DNA of 50,377 nt. Source: an uncultured Desulfovibrionaceae bacterium. Its GTDB lineage: Bacteria; Desulfobacterota; Desulfovibrionia; Desulfovibrionales; Desulfovibrionaceae. Below are positions 25,084 through 32,434 of the stretch, piece by piece. The DNA lies in the NCBI GenBank assembly GCA_944325325.1, contig CALUZP010000110.1, positions 1-50,377 on the forward strand. Reading direction: 5' to 3'. The notes beneath the pieces were generated by a model. The model saw only the letters and a program-made list of their open reading frames with translations, did not search any database and was not told where the DNA came from. The position numbers were made by a program, and so were the translations under genes. Position 1 is the first letter of the stretch, and each line of letters opens with the position of its first letter.

Positions 25084-25273
25084 GCACGGGTGCCGGTGCC
25101 CAGTGCAGGAGCCCGGCAGTGGCGGATGCTGGCAGCATACCGGTTCCTGAATCCAAGGAGACCGTCCGTCTGGAGAACCGGCTGCGCCCCGCAGGACTGG
25201 ACGTCGCGTGCTGTATGGCGTGGCGTCTCTGTGACGTTCGTATCTCCTGAAGGCATGACAGGCCGGTGGCGTG

Positions 25274-26290
25274 CTAGCAGATGCGCGGCAGCTGCGCGCC
25301 TTCAGCCATGGCAAGCAGCCGGCGCCCGCCGATGGCCGTCTGCAGTACCACCTGTCCCGGTTTAAAAGGCGCTTCAGGGGCCTGCACCGTGCCGATACGC
25401 GCGGCTTCCTCGCCATAGGGGAGGCTCCGCAGCACGCGCAGTGCGGCGTCGGCCTTTGCTTCCGGCAGGATGCAGATCAGCTTGCCTTCGTTGGCCAGGT
25501 ACAGAGGATCGAGCCCCAGCACGTCACAGCCTGCCGCTACGGCTGGATGGATCGGGATGGCCTCCTGTTCGATCAGGCACGCCACGCCGGACTGTCCGGC
25601 AATTTCGTTGAGTGTTGTCGCAAGGCCCCCGCGGGTGGGGTCGCGCAGCACATGGATGTCGCCAACCTCAAGCATCAGGGCCTCAACCAGACCGTTGAGC
25701 GGGGCGCTGTCACTTTCAATCCCTGACAGGAATGACAGGCTGTCGCGCTGGCCAAGCACAGCCAGGCCGTGATCGCCCATAGCCCCGCTGATCAGGATGG
25801 CGTCGCCAGGGCGGGCCCTGCTGCCAGATGGCGCGGGTTCGGCCAGCCGCTCGCCGATGCCTGTGGTCGTGACAAAGAGTTTGTCGCACATGCCTCGGGG
25901 CACCACCTTGGTGTCACCGGACACGATCTGCACGCCTGCCCGCCTGGCCGCGCGGCCCATGGATGCGGCCACACGCTCCAGAATGTCCAGATCAAGCCCT
26001 TCCTCGAGGATAAACGCGCACGTCAGCCATAGCGGCCGCGCGCCCAGCATGGACACGTCGTTCACCGTGCCGTGGATGGCCAGGGAACCGATGTCGCCTC
26101 CGGGAAAGAACAGCGGCGTAACGGTATAGCCGTCTGTGCTCATGGCCAGGCGGCCGTGCGGCAGGGTCAGGCTGGCCGCATCGTCCATCGTGCGCAGCAC
26201 GGGGTTGTCGAAATGCCGCAGGAACACGTCGCCAATCAGGCGTTGCGAGGCCCTGCCTCCACTGCCGCAGTCAAGAAGAAGCGTGTTCAT
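25274..26290 (-). CDS. hypE: Carbamoyl dehydratase HypE
   Basis: The 338-residue protein dehydrates the carbamoyl group carried on its own C-terminal Cys to form the cyanide ligand of [NiFe] hydrogenases. The C-terminus is PRIC, exactly the modified tail. The N-terminus LLLDCGSGGRASQRLIGD and the AIRS/SelD-like ATP segments (STDGYTVTPLFFPGGDIGSLAIHGTVNDVSMLGA, then DPTRGGLATTLNEIA) are intact. The ATG overlaps the TGA of the upstream MFS gene as ATGA, so the two are translationally coupled. No other hyp or hydrogenase gene is in the window. Confidence 0.93.
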   Translation of the reverse strand: MNTLLLDCGSGGRASQRLIGDVFLRHFDNPVLRTMDDAASLTLPHGRLAMSTDGYTVTPLFFPGGDIGSLAIHGTVNDVSMLGARPLWLTCAFILEEGLDLDILERVAASMGRAARRAGVQIVSGDTKVVPRGMCDKLFVTTTGIGERLAEPAPSGSRARPGDAILISGAMGDHGLAVLGQRDSLSFLSGIESDSAPLNGLVEALMLEVGDIHVLRDPTRGGLATTLNEIAGQSGVACLIEQEAIPIHPAVAAGCDVLGLDPLYLANEGKLICILPEAKADAALRVLRSLPYGEEAARIGTVQAPEAPFKPGQVVLQTAIGGRRLLAMAEGAQLPRIC

Positions 26291-27747
26291 GGTCTTGCGT
26301 CCGTTGTCATGCGCGGACGGCGCAGAAGACGCCAGCTGAGGACAAGGGCAATGCAGTTCAGCAGGCTGAATATGCTGAAGTCCCAGCGCATGGCCTTGAT
26401 GAACAGTTCCACATTGTCCTGGCTGACGGCACCGTCCCCGAAATAGATGTTCATGGTCAGAGACACGGTGACGAGGCTTGTCATCATGCCCATGGTCCGC
26501 ATGGTGCCCACAATGCCCGAGGCCTGACTCAGATAGGCGCCCTGCACGCTGCCCATGATGGCGCTGGTGTTGGGTGCGCCGAAGAAACCGAGCCCGATGC
26601 CGATGAACCCGAGGCAGCAGGCCGTGATCCAGACGGGCGAGTCCAGACCGAGAAAACCTGCAATAAACAGGCCGATGCCGCACAGCACAAGGCCTGCCGT
26701 GGCCACCGGGACAGGGCCGTGTCTGTCACCAAGCCGTCCGGCCACCGGGGCAAGGATCAACTGGGCCAGAGGCTGGATGCTCAGCAGGATGCCTGCCTGC
26801 ATCATGCTTAACCCCTGCGCAAACTGTGCATAGAGGCTGAAAAGAAAAACCTGCCCCAGAACCGTGCTGTAATTGATGAGTGAAATCAGTCCATTGAACA
26901 GAAACTGGCGGTTATGGGCCACCATGTTCAGGTCGAGCACCGGCATGCCTCCCTGTCGCAGCACGCGCCACTCTGCCCGGAAAAAAAGCACGAAAAAGAG
27001 AATGCCCGCAGCCATCATCAGCCAGGCCCAGGCGCCGTTGCGGATCCAGGTGATGCCGCATACCAGCCCGGTCATGCCGAAAAACCAGCAGGCTGCCCCT
27101 CGCCAGTCGTAGGGACTGTCAGGATGGCTTGTCCATTCGTCTTTGACGGTAAAGGCCATCAGTCCCCAGGCCACGAGCCCGATGGGCACAACACCCCAGA
27201 ACAGCCATTTCCAGCCGAGGGTGCTGGCTACAAAGCCACCAATGGCCGGCCCGCACGAAATACCGGCGAATACACCGATTGTGGCGATGCCGATGAGCCT
27301 TCCGCGCACGGCCGGCGGTGCACAGGCGACCAGGATGGCCAGCACAGAGGTGTTCATCATGGCTGTGCCTACGGCCTGAGTAAAGCGCAGACACAGGAAA
27401 ATGGTCATGTTTGGCGAGAAAGGCAGCAGTGCCGCCATGCACAGAAAGATGCTCAGGCCCGTCATGAACAGCCGCCGCCGGCCGATTATATCGCCCATGC
27501 GGCCGGCCAGCAGATGGAAAATCGCCAGGGACAGGGAGTATACAGCGCCCACAAGCCCCAGTTCCATAGCGCCGGCGGAAAGATCCGTGCCGATGGCAGG
27601 CAGCATGGGGGTCAGGCCGGAAACCATGAACGGCAGAAGAAACTGGGCGACCCCTGCTGCGATGACGACGGCGCGCAGTTCCGGTGCAGATGAAAAGGCC
27701 CCGCCCGTATTACCGGAACGGGACGGCACAGGAAAATGAAGCGGCAT
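26287..27747 (-). CDS. MFS transporter, probable drug/metabolite exporter (DHA2-like)
   Basis: This 486-residue protein has about fourteen predicted membrane helices, as in the EmrB/QacA type. Loop 2-3 carries GRMGDIIGRRRLFMTGLS (about 81-98), the MFS motif A. Motif-C-like glycine-rich text IGVFAGISCGPAIGGFVAS lies in helix 5. The second half has a repeat of the A motif (GRLGDRHGPVPV). A GGGGGAG stretch directly precedes the ATG. It is coupled to hypE through an ATGA overlap, which is unusual for a gene of this type. Substrate unknown. Confidence 0.85.
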   Translation of the reverse strand: MPLHFPVPSRSGNTGGAFSSAPELRAVVIAAGVAQFLLPFMVSGLTPMLPAIGTDLSAGAMELGLVGAVYSLSLAIFHLLAGRMGDIIGRRRLFMTGLSIFLCMAALLPFSPNMTIFLCLRFTQAVGTAMMNTSVLAILVACAPPAVRGRLIGIATIGVFAGISCGPAIGGFVASTLGWKWLFWGVVPIGLVAWGLMAFTVKDEWTSHPDSPYDWRGAACWFFGMTGLVCGITWIRNGAWAWLMMAAGILFFVLFFRAEWRVLRQGGMPVLDLNMVAHNRQFLFNGLISLINYSTVLGQVFLFSLYAQFAQGLSMMQAGILLSIQPLAQLILAPVAGRLGDRHGPVPVATAGLVLCGIGLFIAGFLGLDSPVWITACCLGFIGIGLGFFGAPNTSAIMGSVQGAYLSQASGIVGTMRTMGMMTSLVTVSLTMNIYFGDGAVSQDNVELFIKAMRWDFSIFSLLNCIALVLSWRLLRRPRMTTDARP

Positions 27748-27795
27748 AACTCCCCCTGTCTCTGCCAGAATGAGAATGAAGCACGGTCGTATTTA

Positions 27796-28908
27796 CTACT
27801 TTGTGTAGGCTTGAACGGCAGAATCGTCAAGCAAGGCGGCGGGGGAACAGGCGTGTCCGGAGGCAAGGCGGCGTCGCAGGAGATCCAGAGCCGTGTCCAG
27901 AACGGCCTCGGGCTGCAGTTCGCGCAGGCACTGGAAATTTTTCTGACAGTTGTCGCCCCGGCAGGGCTGGCAGGGCAGCCCCAGGCGCACGGTCTGATGC
28001 CAGGGGGATGGATATGTCCAGGTATCGTTTGAAGCGCCAAGCACGATGCATGACGGTGTGCCCACTGCCACCGCCATGTGGCGCGGGGCCGAACAGTTGC
28101 CTATGTGCAGGCAGGCTTCAGCGATGCAGGCCGCCATGCGCCGCAGTGTGGGGGCGTACTGCACAAGGAGGGTTGCCGCGCGTGCAGCCGGGGACATGGC
28201 GGCAATGAGTCTGTCCACCGTATCCTTTTCACCAGGGCCCCACAAGGGGAGGAAGGCAATGCCCGGTTCGGCCTTGATCATCGCGTCAGCCAGACGGGCA
28301 TAGTGCTCGGCCGGCCAGCGCCGGGCGTTGTCCTTGTGTGTGACGCCCAGGGTCACGATCGGCTGACCGGGAACGCGTCCGAGCTGCGCGAGGTGCTTCC
28401 TTATTTCGAGGCGCTCTGATTCGGCAAGATAGATTCGTGGCGGCTCGTTGTGGCATTCTATGCCCAGCGGTTCCAGCAGGCTGGCCTTATGGGAGGCGGA
28501 ATAGGCGTGCCTGAGGGGTACCATGTCCGTATAGAGAAGCCGGTTGTACCACGGCGCTGTAAAGGACAGACGCACCGGCGCGCCGCTGAAGCCCACAATC
28601 CAGCGGCAGCGCGGCAGCTGCTGAAAGTCGATGACAAGGTCAAAATGCTGTCGTGCGACGTTCCAGTACCAGGCCAGTTCGCGATGGAACGGTGACAGAG
28701 CGGCTTTATCCAGTTCCCAGATGGTATCGATATGCGGGTTGCCATAGAGCACTGGCGCGCATTTTTTTTCGGTGACGACATGCAGCGCCGCCGCCGGAAA
28801 ACGTCGCTTGAGCAGCTCGATTGCCGGGGTGGCCAGAATCACGTCGCCGATCTGCCTGAGCTGGCAGACAAGGATGCGCGCAGGGTGCAGCGAGGCCAGA
28901 TCGCTCAC
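27796..28908 (-). CDS. Glycosyltransferase family 9 (heptosyltransferase-like)
   Basis: The 370-residue protein starts with ILVCQLRQIGDVILATPAIELLKRRFP, the classic start of ADP-heptose:LPS heptosyltransferases. It continues with VTLGVTHKDNARRWPAEHYARLAD and the C-terminal HIGNCSAPRHMAVAVGTPSCIVLGASN donor-binding segment. A Cys cluster (LPCQPCRGDNCQKNFQC) near residue 320 is a feature of one GT9 branch. Its likely role is in lipopolysaccharide core assembly at the inner membrane. It starts with GTG, overlapping the metF stop as GTGA, so it is coupled to metF despite no metabolic link. Confidence 0.88.
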   Translation of the reverse strand: MSDLASLHPARILVCQLRQIGDVILATPAIELLKRRFPAAALHVVTEKKCAPVLYGNPHIDTIWELDKAALSPFHRELAWYWNVARQHFDLVIDFQQLPRCRWIVGFSGAPVRLSFTAPWYNRLLYTDMVPLRHAYSASHKASLLEPLGIECHNEPPRIYLAESERLEIRKHLAQLGRVPGQPIVTLGVTHKDNARRWPAEHYARLADAMIKAEPGIAFLPLWGPGEKDTVDRLIAAMSPAARAATLLVQYAPTLRRMAACIAEACLHIGNCSAPRHMAVAVGTPSCIVLGASNDTWTYPSPWHQTVRLGLPCQPCRGDNCQKNFQCLRELQPEAVLDTALDLLRRRLASGHACSPAALLDDSAVQAYTK

Positions 28909-29780
28909 AGCAGTCCGGCCTCCCTGGCAATGCGCAGACAGAGTGCTGACTTGTTCAGTGTATACAGATGGATGCCCGGAGCGCCGCCGTCAAGGAGCCG
29001 GCGGATTTGTTCCACGGCGTAGCGGGTTCCGACTTCGCGCACGGCTTCAGCGCCGCCCCGTTCATGGGCAGCCTCCATTTCAAGATAGAGCTTGCCCGGG
29101 ATGTTGGCCCCGCACATGGACAGGATGCGCCGGAGCGATTCAAAGTTCTGGATGGTCATGATGCCAGGGATGACCGGAACATCCACCCCCAGTTCGTGCA
29201 GCCGTTCGACAAAGGAAAAATATTCCCGGACATCAAAAAACATCTGTGTGACGACAAAGTCTGCACCTTCGCGAATTTTGCCTACTGTATGGCGCCAGTC
29301 GCTGGAGAAGGAGGGGGATTCCGGATGCGGAGCCGGGTACCCCGCGACGCCAATCCCCATATGCGGGAAGCGCGCCCGCACAAAGCGCACCAGATCGGAC
29401 GCGTGCAGAAATGGCGAATGCGTCCAGTCAACTGCGCCGTCATGGGGCGGATCGCCGCGCAGAGCCAGCACGTTGTCCACGCCTGCCGCCTGAAGCTGTG
29501 TGATAAAGTCGGTAATGCGCTGTTCCGAGGCGGCCACACAGGTCAGATGCGCCATGATTTCCAGCTGAAAGGTTTTCTTGAGGCGGATCACCATGTCCAG
29601 CGTCGAATCCTGGCGGGAGCCGCCTGCACCGTAGGTTACCGAGGCGAACAACGGTTTCAGTTCGCAGATGCGGCGCGCTTCTTCAAGAAACGGCTCCCAC
29701 TGAGCTTCGTCACGGGGAGGAAAAAACTCCACAGAACAGAAGGGAGTGCTGCGTTGCGCGATGAGCTTGGCAATGTTCAT
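28905..29780 (-). CDS. metF: 5,10-methylenetetrahydrofolate reductase
   Basis: The 291-residue FAD-dependent TIM barrel reduces methylene-THF to methyl-THF for methionine synthesis and one-carbon metabolism. SVEFFPPRDE (catalytic Glu region, about 17-26), VTYGAGGS, HLTCVAAS, LALRGDPP, VAGYPAPHPES and the FVVTQMFFD strand follow the family. The ATG at 29780 lies about 35 nt from a promoter-like element. A short 291-residue form without a C-terminal regulatory domain is normal in bacteria. A GT9 gene follows with a 4-nt overlap. Confidence 0.95.
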   Translation of the reverse strand: MNIAKLIAQRSTPFCSVEFFPPRDEAQWEPFLEEARRICELKPLFASVTYGAGGSRQDSTLDMVIRLKKTFQLEIMAHLTCVAASEQRITDFITQLQAAGVDNVLALRGDPPHDGAVDWTHSPFLHASDLVRFVRARFPHMGIGVAGYPAPHPESPSFSSDWRHTVGKIREGADFVVTQMFFDVREYFSFVERLHELGVDVPVIPGIMTIQNFESLRRILSMCGANIPGKLYLEMEAAHERGGAEAVREVGTRYAVEQIRRLLDGGAPGIHLYTLNKSALCLRIAREAGLL

Positions 29781-29816
29781 GGTGCGTCCTCTGGTTGTAT
29801 CTTGTGTCGTTGGAAC

Positions 29817-29844
29817 AGTATAATATGGACGGCGCTGCCGGCAA
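29817..29844 (-). promoter_or_regulatory. Promoter-like element of metF
   Basis: On the minus strand TTGCCG (29844-29839), a 16-bp spacer and TATACT (29822-29817) point into metF. Confidence 0.4.
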
Positions 29845-29906
29845 GTGCAAACCGTGCCGCCAGCCGGGCAAGCCGGTGCAGAAGCATACAGGGCTGCGGC
29901 AGCGCC

Positions 29907-30419
29907 TTATCCCATCATTCTTTTGGCAAAACGGAAGTAATAGTCCTTTCCCGGCACAGTCATATCCGTGCACTCTTCTGCCCTGTGCCGGGGATTGAAG
30001 AATTCCACGATGCAAAAGCCGCATTTGTTCACATAGAAGTGGATATTGCGCTTTTCAAAGTAGGGAGTGATCGTTTCCCAGACGAGTGTATCCGGATAAG
30101 TCGCCTCGATCAGTTTCCAGGTCTGCAGGCCCAGGCCCTTGCTGTGTACAGCCGGATTGATGAACAACAGCTCCAGTTTGTTGTGTCTGGTTGCCCTGTC
30201 GATGATGAGTACGACGCCGCCTGCTTTTTGGCCATTTGCCATGATATGAAAGGACTCGGCGCCGCAGGCGTCCAGAGATGCCTCGATTTCATGTCTCGGG
30301 ATGAGGTCTGCGGCCTGTTCTCCGTAGGTTTCGACAAGCGCCACGGCAAACGATTCTTGCAGATCGTGAATGAATGTCTCCCGGTCGGCTGGCTCGAGCG
30401 GGCACAACTCGATGGTCAT
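29907..30419 (-). CDS. GNAT-family N-acetyltransferase
   Basis: This 170-residue single-domain GNAT protein has VVLIIDRATRHNKLELLFINPAVHSKGLGLQTWKLIEATYP as the core, with the SKGLGLQ pyrophosphate loop, then ETITPYFEKRNIHFYVNKCGFCIVEFF. The C-terminal part, YYFRFAKRMMG, is similar to many small acetyltransferases of unknown substrate. Base composition is visibly lower in GC than neighbouring genes and the upstream region is AT-rich, hinting at recent acquisition. The promoter at 30479-30507 suggests independent transcription. Function beyond acetyl transfer is not assignable. Confidence 0.75.
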   Translation of the reverse strand: MTIELCPLEPADRETFIHDLQESFAVALVETYGEQAADLIPRHEIEASLDACGAESFHIMANGQKAGGVVLIIDRATRHNKLELLFINPAVHSKGLGLQTWKLIEATYPDTLVWETITPYFEKRNIHFYVNKCGFCIVEFFNPRHRAEECTDMTVPGKDYYFRFAKRMMG

Positions 30420-30478
30420 AGGGCATATTCCTCTGGGTTTTCCTGAGAGCCGTGATGGGTGCAGCCGTTCAAAAAGGC

Positions 30479-30507
30479 ATTATATCCAGTTGTATTGGTT
30501 ATAAAAA
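30479..30507 (-). promoter_or_regulatory. Promoter-like element of the GNAT gene
   Basis: A consensus TATAAT (minus strand, 30484-30479) lies 60 nt before the ATG, with an AT-rich region (to about 30520) upstream; the -35 hexamer is only TTTTTA. Confidence 0.4.
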
Positions 30508-30554
30508 ATAATGCAATGCGGTTTGATGGCAGGACGCTTCCCGGCAACGTGGAG

Positions 30555-30704
30555 CTGGAGCGTTTTGCCATTGAAAAAGGCAAAACGCGAGGCGGCAGCA
30601 CAGCACCGCCCGGCCAGAAGTGAGCGGAAAAACCGCGGTGTTTGCGCGAAACGACAGGCCGTATGGCTGGAAACGCAACGCCTTTCAAACTGAAAAGGCT
30701 CTAA
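30555..30704 (-). repeat. Dispersed ~150-bp MITE-like element, copy C
   Basis: This copy lies in the opposite orientation to A, B and D. Its left tip reads TTAGAGC on the minus strand (30704-30698) and the other tip is decayed (CTGGAGC). The right-end hairpin is a perfect 10-bp stem, GCGTTTTGCC / GGCAAAACGC. By eye it differs from copy D at about six of 150 positions, so these two are recent relatives. It lies between the GNAT gene promoter and the 3' side of recR. Confidence 0.88.
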
Positions 30705-31099
30705 GACGCCCATGTCCGGCTGGCCAAATGTCCTGGGGATGGAACGCACGGCAGAGCGCAGAGCAGGAAAGGGGAAGCAGATGCGCATATTGTGTTCCCA
30801 TGCTGCCCCGGAGTGTCTGGCTGACTTTTCCCGCAGACCGGAGGCAGGTGGGCAGCGCCAGAACAGCAGTGCTGGTGCCGTATTATTCACTGGAGTCCCG
30901 CGGGGCAGATCCCCCACGGGGCTGCTCCGGCCTGTGCGGCAAACTTTCTGAAGCCGGCCCCCTGCTGTCGCTGCTGCAGACCTTCCAGAAAGAAAGGCAG
31001 AAGTTCCGCGGGACAGGTTTGCTGCTATCTGGGCTTGTCTTTCTGTGAGGAGCGGTTCCATGCAAACTCTGTCTGGGGTGACAGCGGGCTGTACCGTAA
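30705..31099. other. Gene-free stretch between repeat C and recR
   Basis: No convincing ORF, RNA or terminator was seen. Open frames here extend from or into the repeat and do not resemble any protein family. Confidence 0.55.
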
Positions 31100-31705
31100 T
31101 CAGAAATCCTGACGGTACTGAAGCGCCTGACGCAGCGTTTCGCGATCCATGAACTTGACTTCTGCGCCCAGAGGAATCCCCTGGGCCAGGCGGCAGACCC
31201 TGATGCCCGGGAAACGCCGGGTCAGCTTTGCCCTCAGGTAGGCTGCCGTGTTCTCGGCCTCGACAGTGGCGCCCAGTGCCAGAATGACTTCCCTGATCTG
31301 TCCTTCAGCAATCCGGGATTCAAGATGCTGGATGTCAGGCTGTCCCTCTTCCTGAGCCCCGAGCGGTGAAAGCAGGCCGCCAAGGATGAAATAGCGGCCC
31401 TTGAAAAAGCCGCCTTCTTCCAGCGTCAGCATGCTGTCCCACTCGCTGACGACGCAGAGCTGCTCGTCATTCCGCGACGGATCAGTACAGATGGCGCAGG
31501 GATCGGTTTCGGTCAGCGCGCCGCAGCGGGAGCACAGATGCAGTTCATCACGCAGCCGGGCGATGCTTTCACCAAGCTGGCGTGTCTCTGCTTCAGGCCA
31601 CTTGAGCAGCGTCATGGCGACGCGCATGGCTGACTTGGGCCCCAGACCTGGAAGACGGCCGAGACGGCGCACAAGCGCCTGCAATGGTTCAGGAATACGT
31701 TCCAC
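31100..31705 (-). CDS. recR: Recombination mediator protein RecR
   Basis: The 201-residue protein forms a DNA clamp with RecO and RecF for loading RecA at gaps. The helix-hairpin-helix is LGRLPGLGPKSAMRVAM (15-31). A four-Cys zinc finger uses C58, C61, C70 and C73, and a Toprim domain follows (LCVVSEWDSMLTLEEGGFFKGRYFILGG...). The start is GTG at 31705 with AAGGG upstream. recR normally follows dnaX-ybaB closely. Here 394 nt separate it from ybaB, filled with repeat D, a large palindrome and a terminator-like hairpin. Confidence 0.95.
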   Translation of the reverse strand: MERIPEPLQALVRRLGRLPGLGPKSAMRVAMTLLKWPEAETRQLGESIARLRDELHLCSRCGALTETDPCAICTDPSRNDEQLCVVSEWDSMLTLEEGGFFKGRYFILGGLLSPLGAQEEGQPDIQHLESRIAEGQIREVILALGATVEAENTAAYLRAKLTRRFPGIRVCRLAQGIPLGAEVKFMDRETLRQALQYRQDF

Positions 31706-31721
31706 AAAACACCCTTGAGAC

Positions 31722-31750
31722 GAAAATAAGGCCGGAGTGCTCCTCCGACC
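31722..31750 (-). terminator. Terminator-like hairpin directly before recR
   Basis: On the minus strand GG-CGGAG pairs with CTCCG-CC (31749-31750, 31743-31747 with 31733-31737, 31730-31731) with one mismatch, followed by TTATTTTCG. It lies 17 nt before the recR start and would reduce read-through from dnaX-ybaB. Confidence 0.5.
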
Positions 31751-31770
31751 TCGGATAAGTGTATGAAATT

Positions 31771-31825
31771 CGCTGCGCTGGCAACACGCGTCGCCGGTTG
31801 GCCTACGGGTGTTGCCAGCGCAGCG
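31771..31825. repeat. 55-bp near-perfect palindrome beside repeat D
   Basis: CGCTGCGCTGGCAACAC (31771-31787) is the exact reverse complement of 31809-31825, a 17-bp perfect stem. Within the 21-nt spacer CGT/ACG and GCC/GGC can pair too, giving a long hairpin or cruciform. Its right side ends 4 nt before repeat D. No T-run follows on either strand. Confidence 0.75.
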
Positions 31826-31829
31826 TCCT

Positions 31830-31979
31830 CTAGAGTCTTTTCAGTTTGAAAGGCGTTGCGTTTCCAGCCATACGGCCTGTCGTTTCGCGCAAACACCGCG
31901 GTTTTTCCGCTCACTTCTGGCCGGGCGGCGCTGTGCTGCCGCCTCGCGTTCTGCCTTTTTCAATGGCAAAACGCTCTAA
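31830..31979 (+). repeat. Dispersed ~150-bp MITE-like element, copy D
   Basis: The tips are CTAGAGT (31830-31836) and GCTCTAA (31973-31979). All the family's internal hairpins are present and it is almost identical to copy C in the opposite orientation. It sits in the ybaB-recR gap, which in most bacteria is only a few nucleotides long. Confidence 0.88.
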
Positions 31980-32099
31980 CGCGGCGTCGCCTTAGCGCTT
32001 TCTTGACAGCACAGTGCTGCCTTCCGCAAAGCAGCCTGTTGTGCTTTCCCTCAAGCCTGGTGGGCCGGTTGCCCGCACAGGCCGTTTGGGAAAACGGCG

Positions 32100-32411
32100 T
32101 TACATGATGCCAGGCAGGCGGATACCACCCGTAATGGCGGACATTTCGCGTTCCATGGTGGCCTTGCCAACGCGCAGGGCTTCATTGACTGCCGTCAGCA
32201 CCAAATCCTGCAGCATCTCGGCGTCGCCGCCTTCCAGCGCCTTGGGATCAATGGTGATCGATTTGATTTCCTGCTTGCAGTTGGCCACGACCTTGACCAT
32301 CCCGCCGCCGCTGGACGCTTCGACGGTGTTGTCGGCCATCTGTTGCTGCAGCTTGGCAAGCTTGTTCTGCATCACGTTGGCCTGGCGCAGAATATCGTTC
32401 ATGTTGGGCAT
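32100..32411 (-). CDS. ybaB: Nucleoid-associated protein YbaB/EbfC
   Basis: This 103-residue DNA-binding protein of the YbaB/EbfC family begins MPNMNDILRQANVMQNKLAKLQQQM and includes VEASSGGGMVKVVANCKQEIKSITIDP, LQDLVLTAVNEAL, and a C-terminal ITGGIRLPGIM. The ATG at 32411 has GGAG 8 nt upstream and lies 23 nt after the dnaX stop, so the pair is an operon. It forms dimers that bend DNA; its usual link with RecR and the clamp loader gene is genomic rather than mechanistic. Confidence 0.95.
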   Translation of the reverse strand: MPNMNDILRQANVMQNKLAKLQQQMADNTVEASSGGGMVKVVANCKQEIKSITIDPKALEGGDAEMLQDLVLTAVNEALRVGKATMEREMSAITGGIRLPGIM

Positions 32412-32434
32412 GGAATTCTCCAGAAGGGTGTGGG

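Noticed and set aside
24933-25273. TPP (THI-box) riboswitch before thiS
   Set aside because: Neither CTGAGA nor the ACCTGATCTGG-type segment is present on the minus strand, and the pre-terminator leader is too short.
25274-26290. Selenophosphate synthetase SelD
   Set aside because: Same fold family, but the LLLDCGSGG start and the PRIC C-terminus identify HypE.
30480-31061. 193-codon minus-strand ORF
   Set aside because: It runs through repeat copy C and gene-free GC-rich DNA and resembles no family; related frames open in the other copies because they share the repeat.
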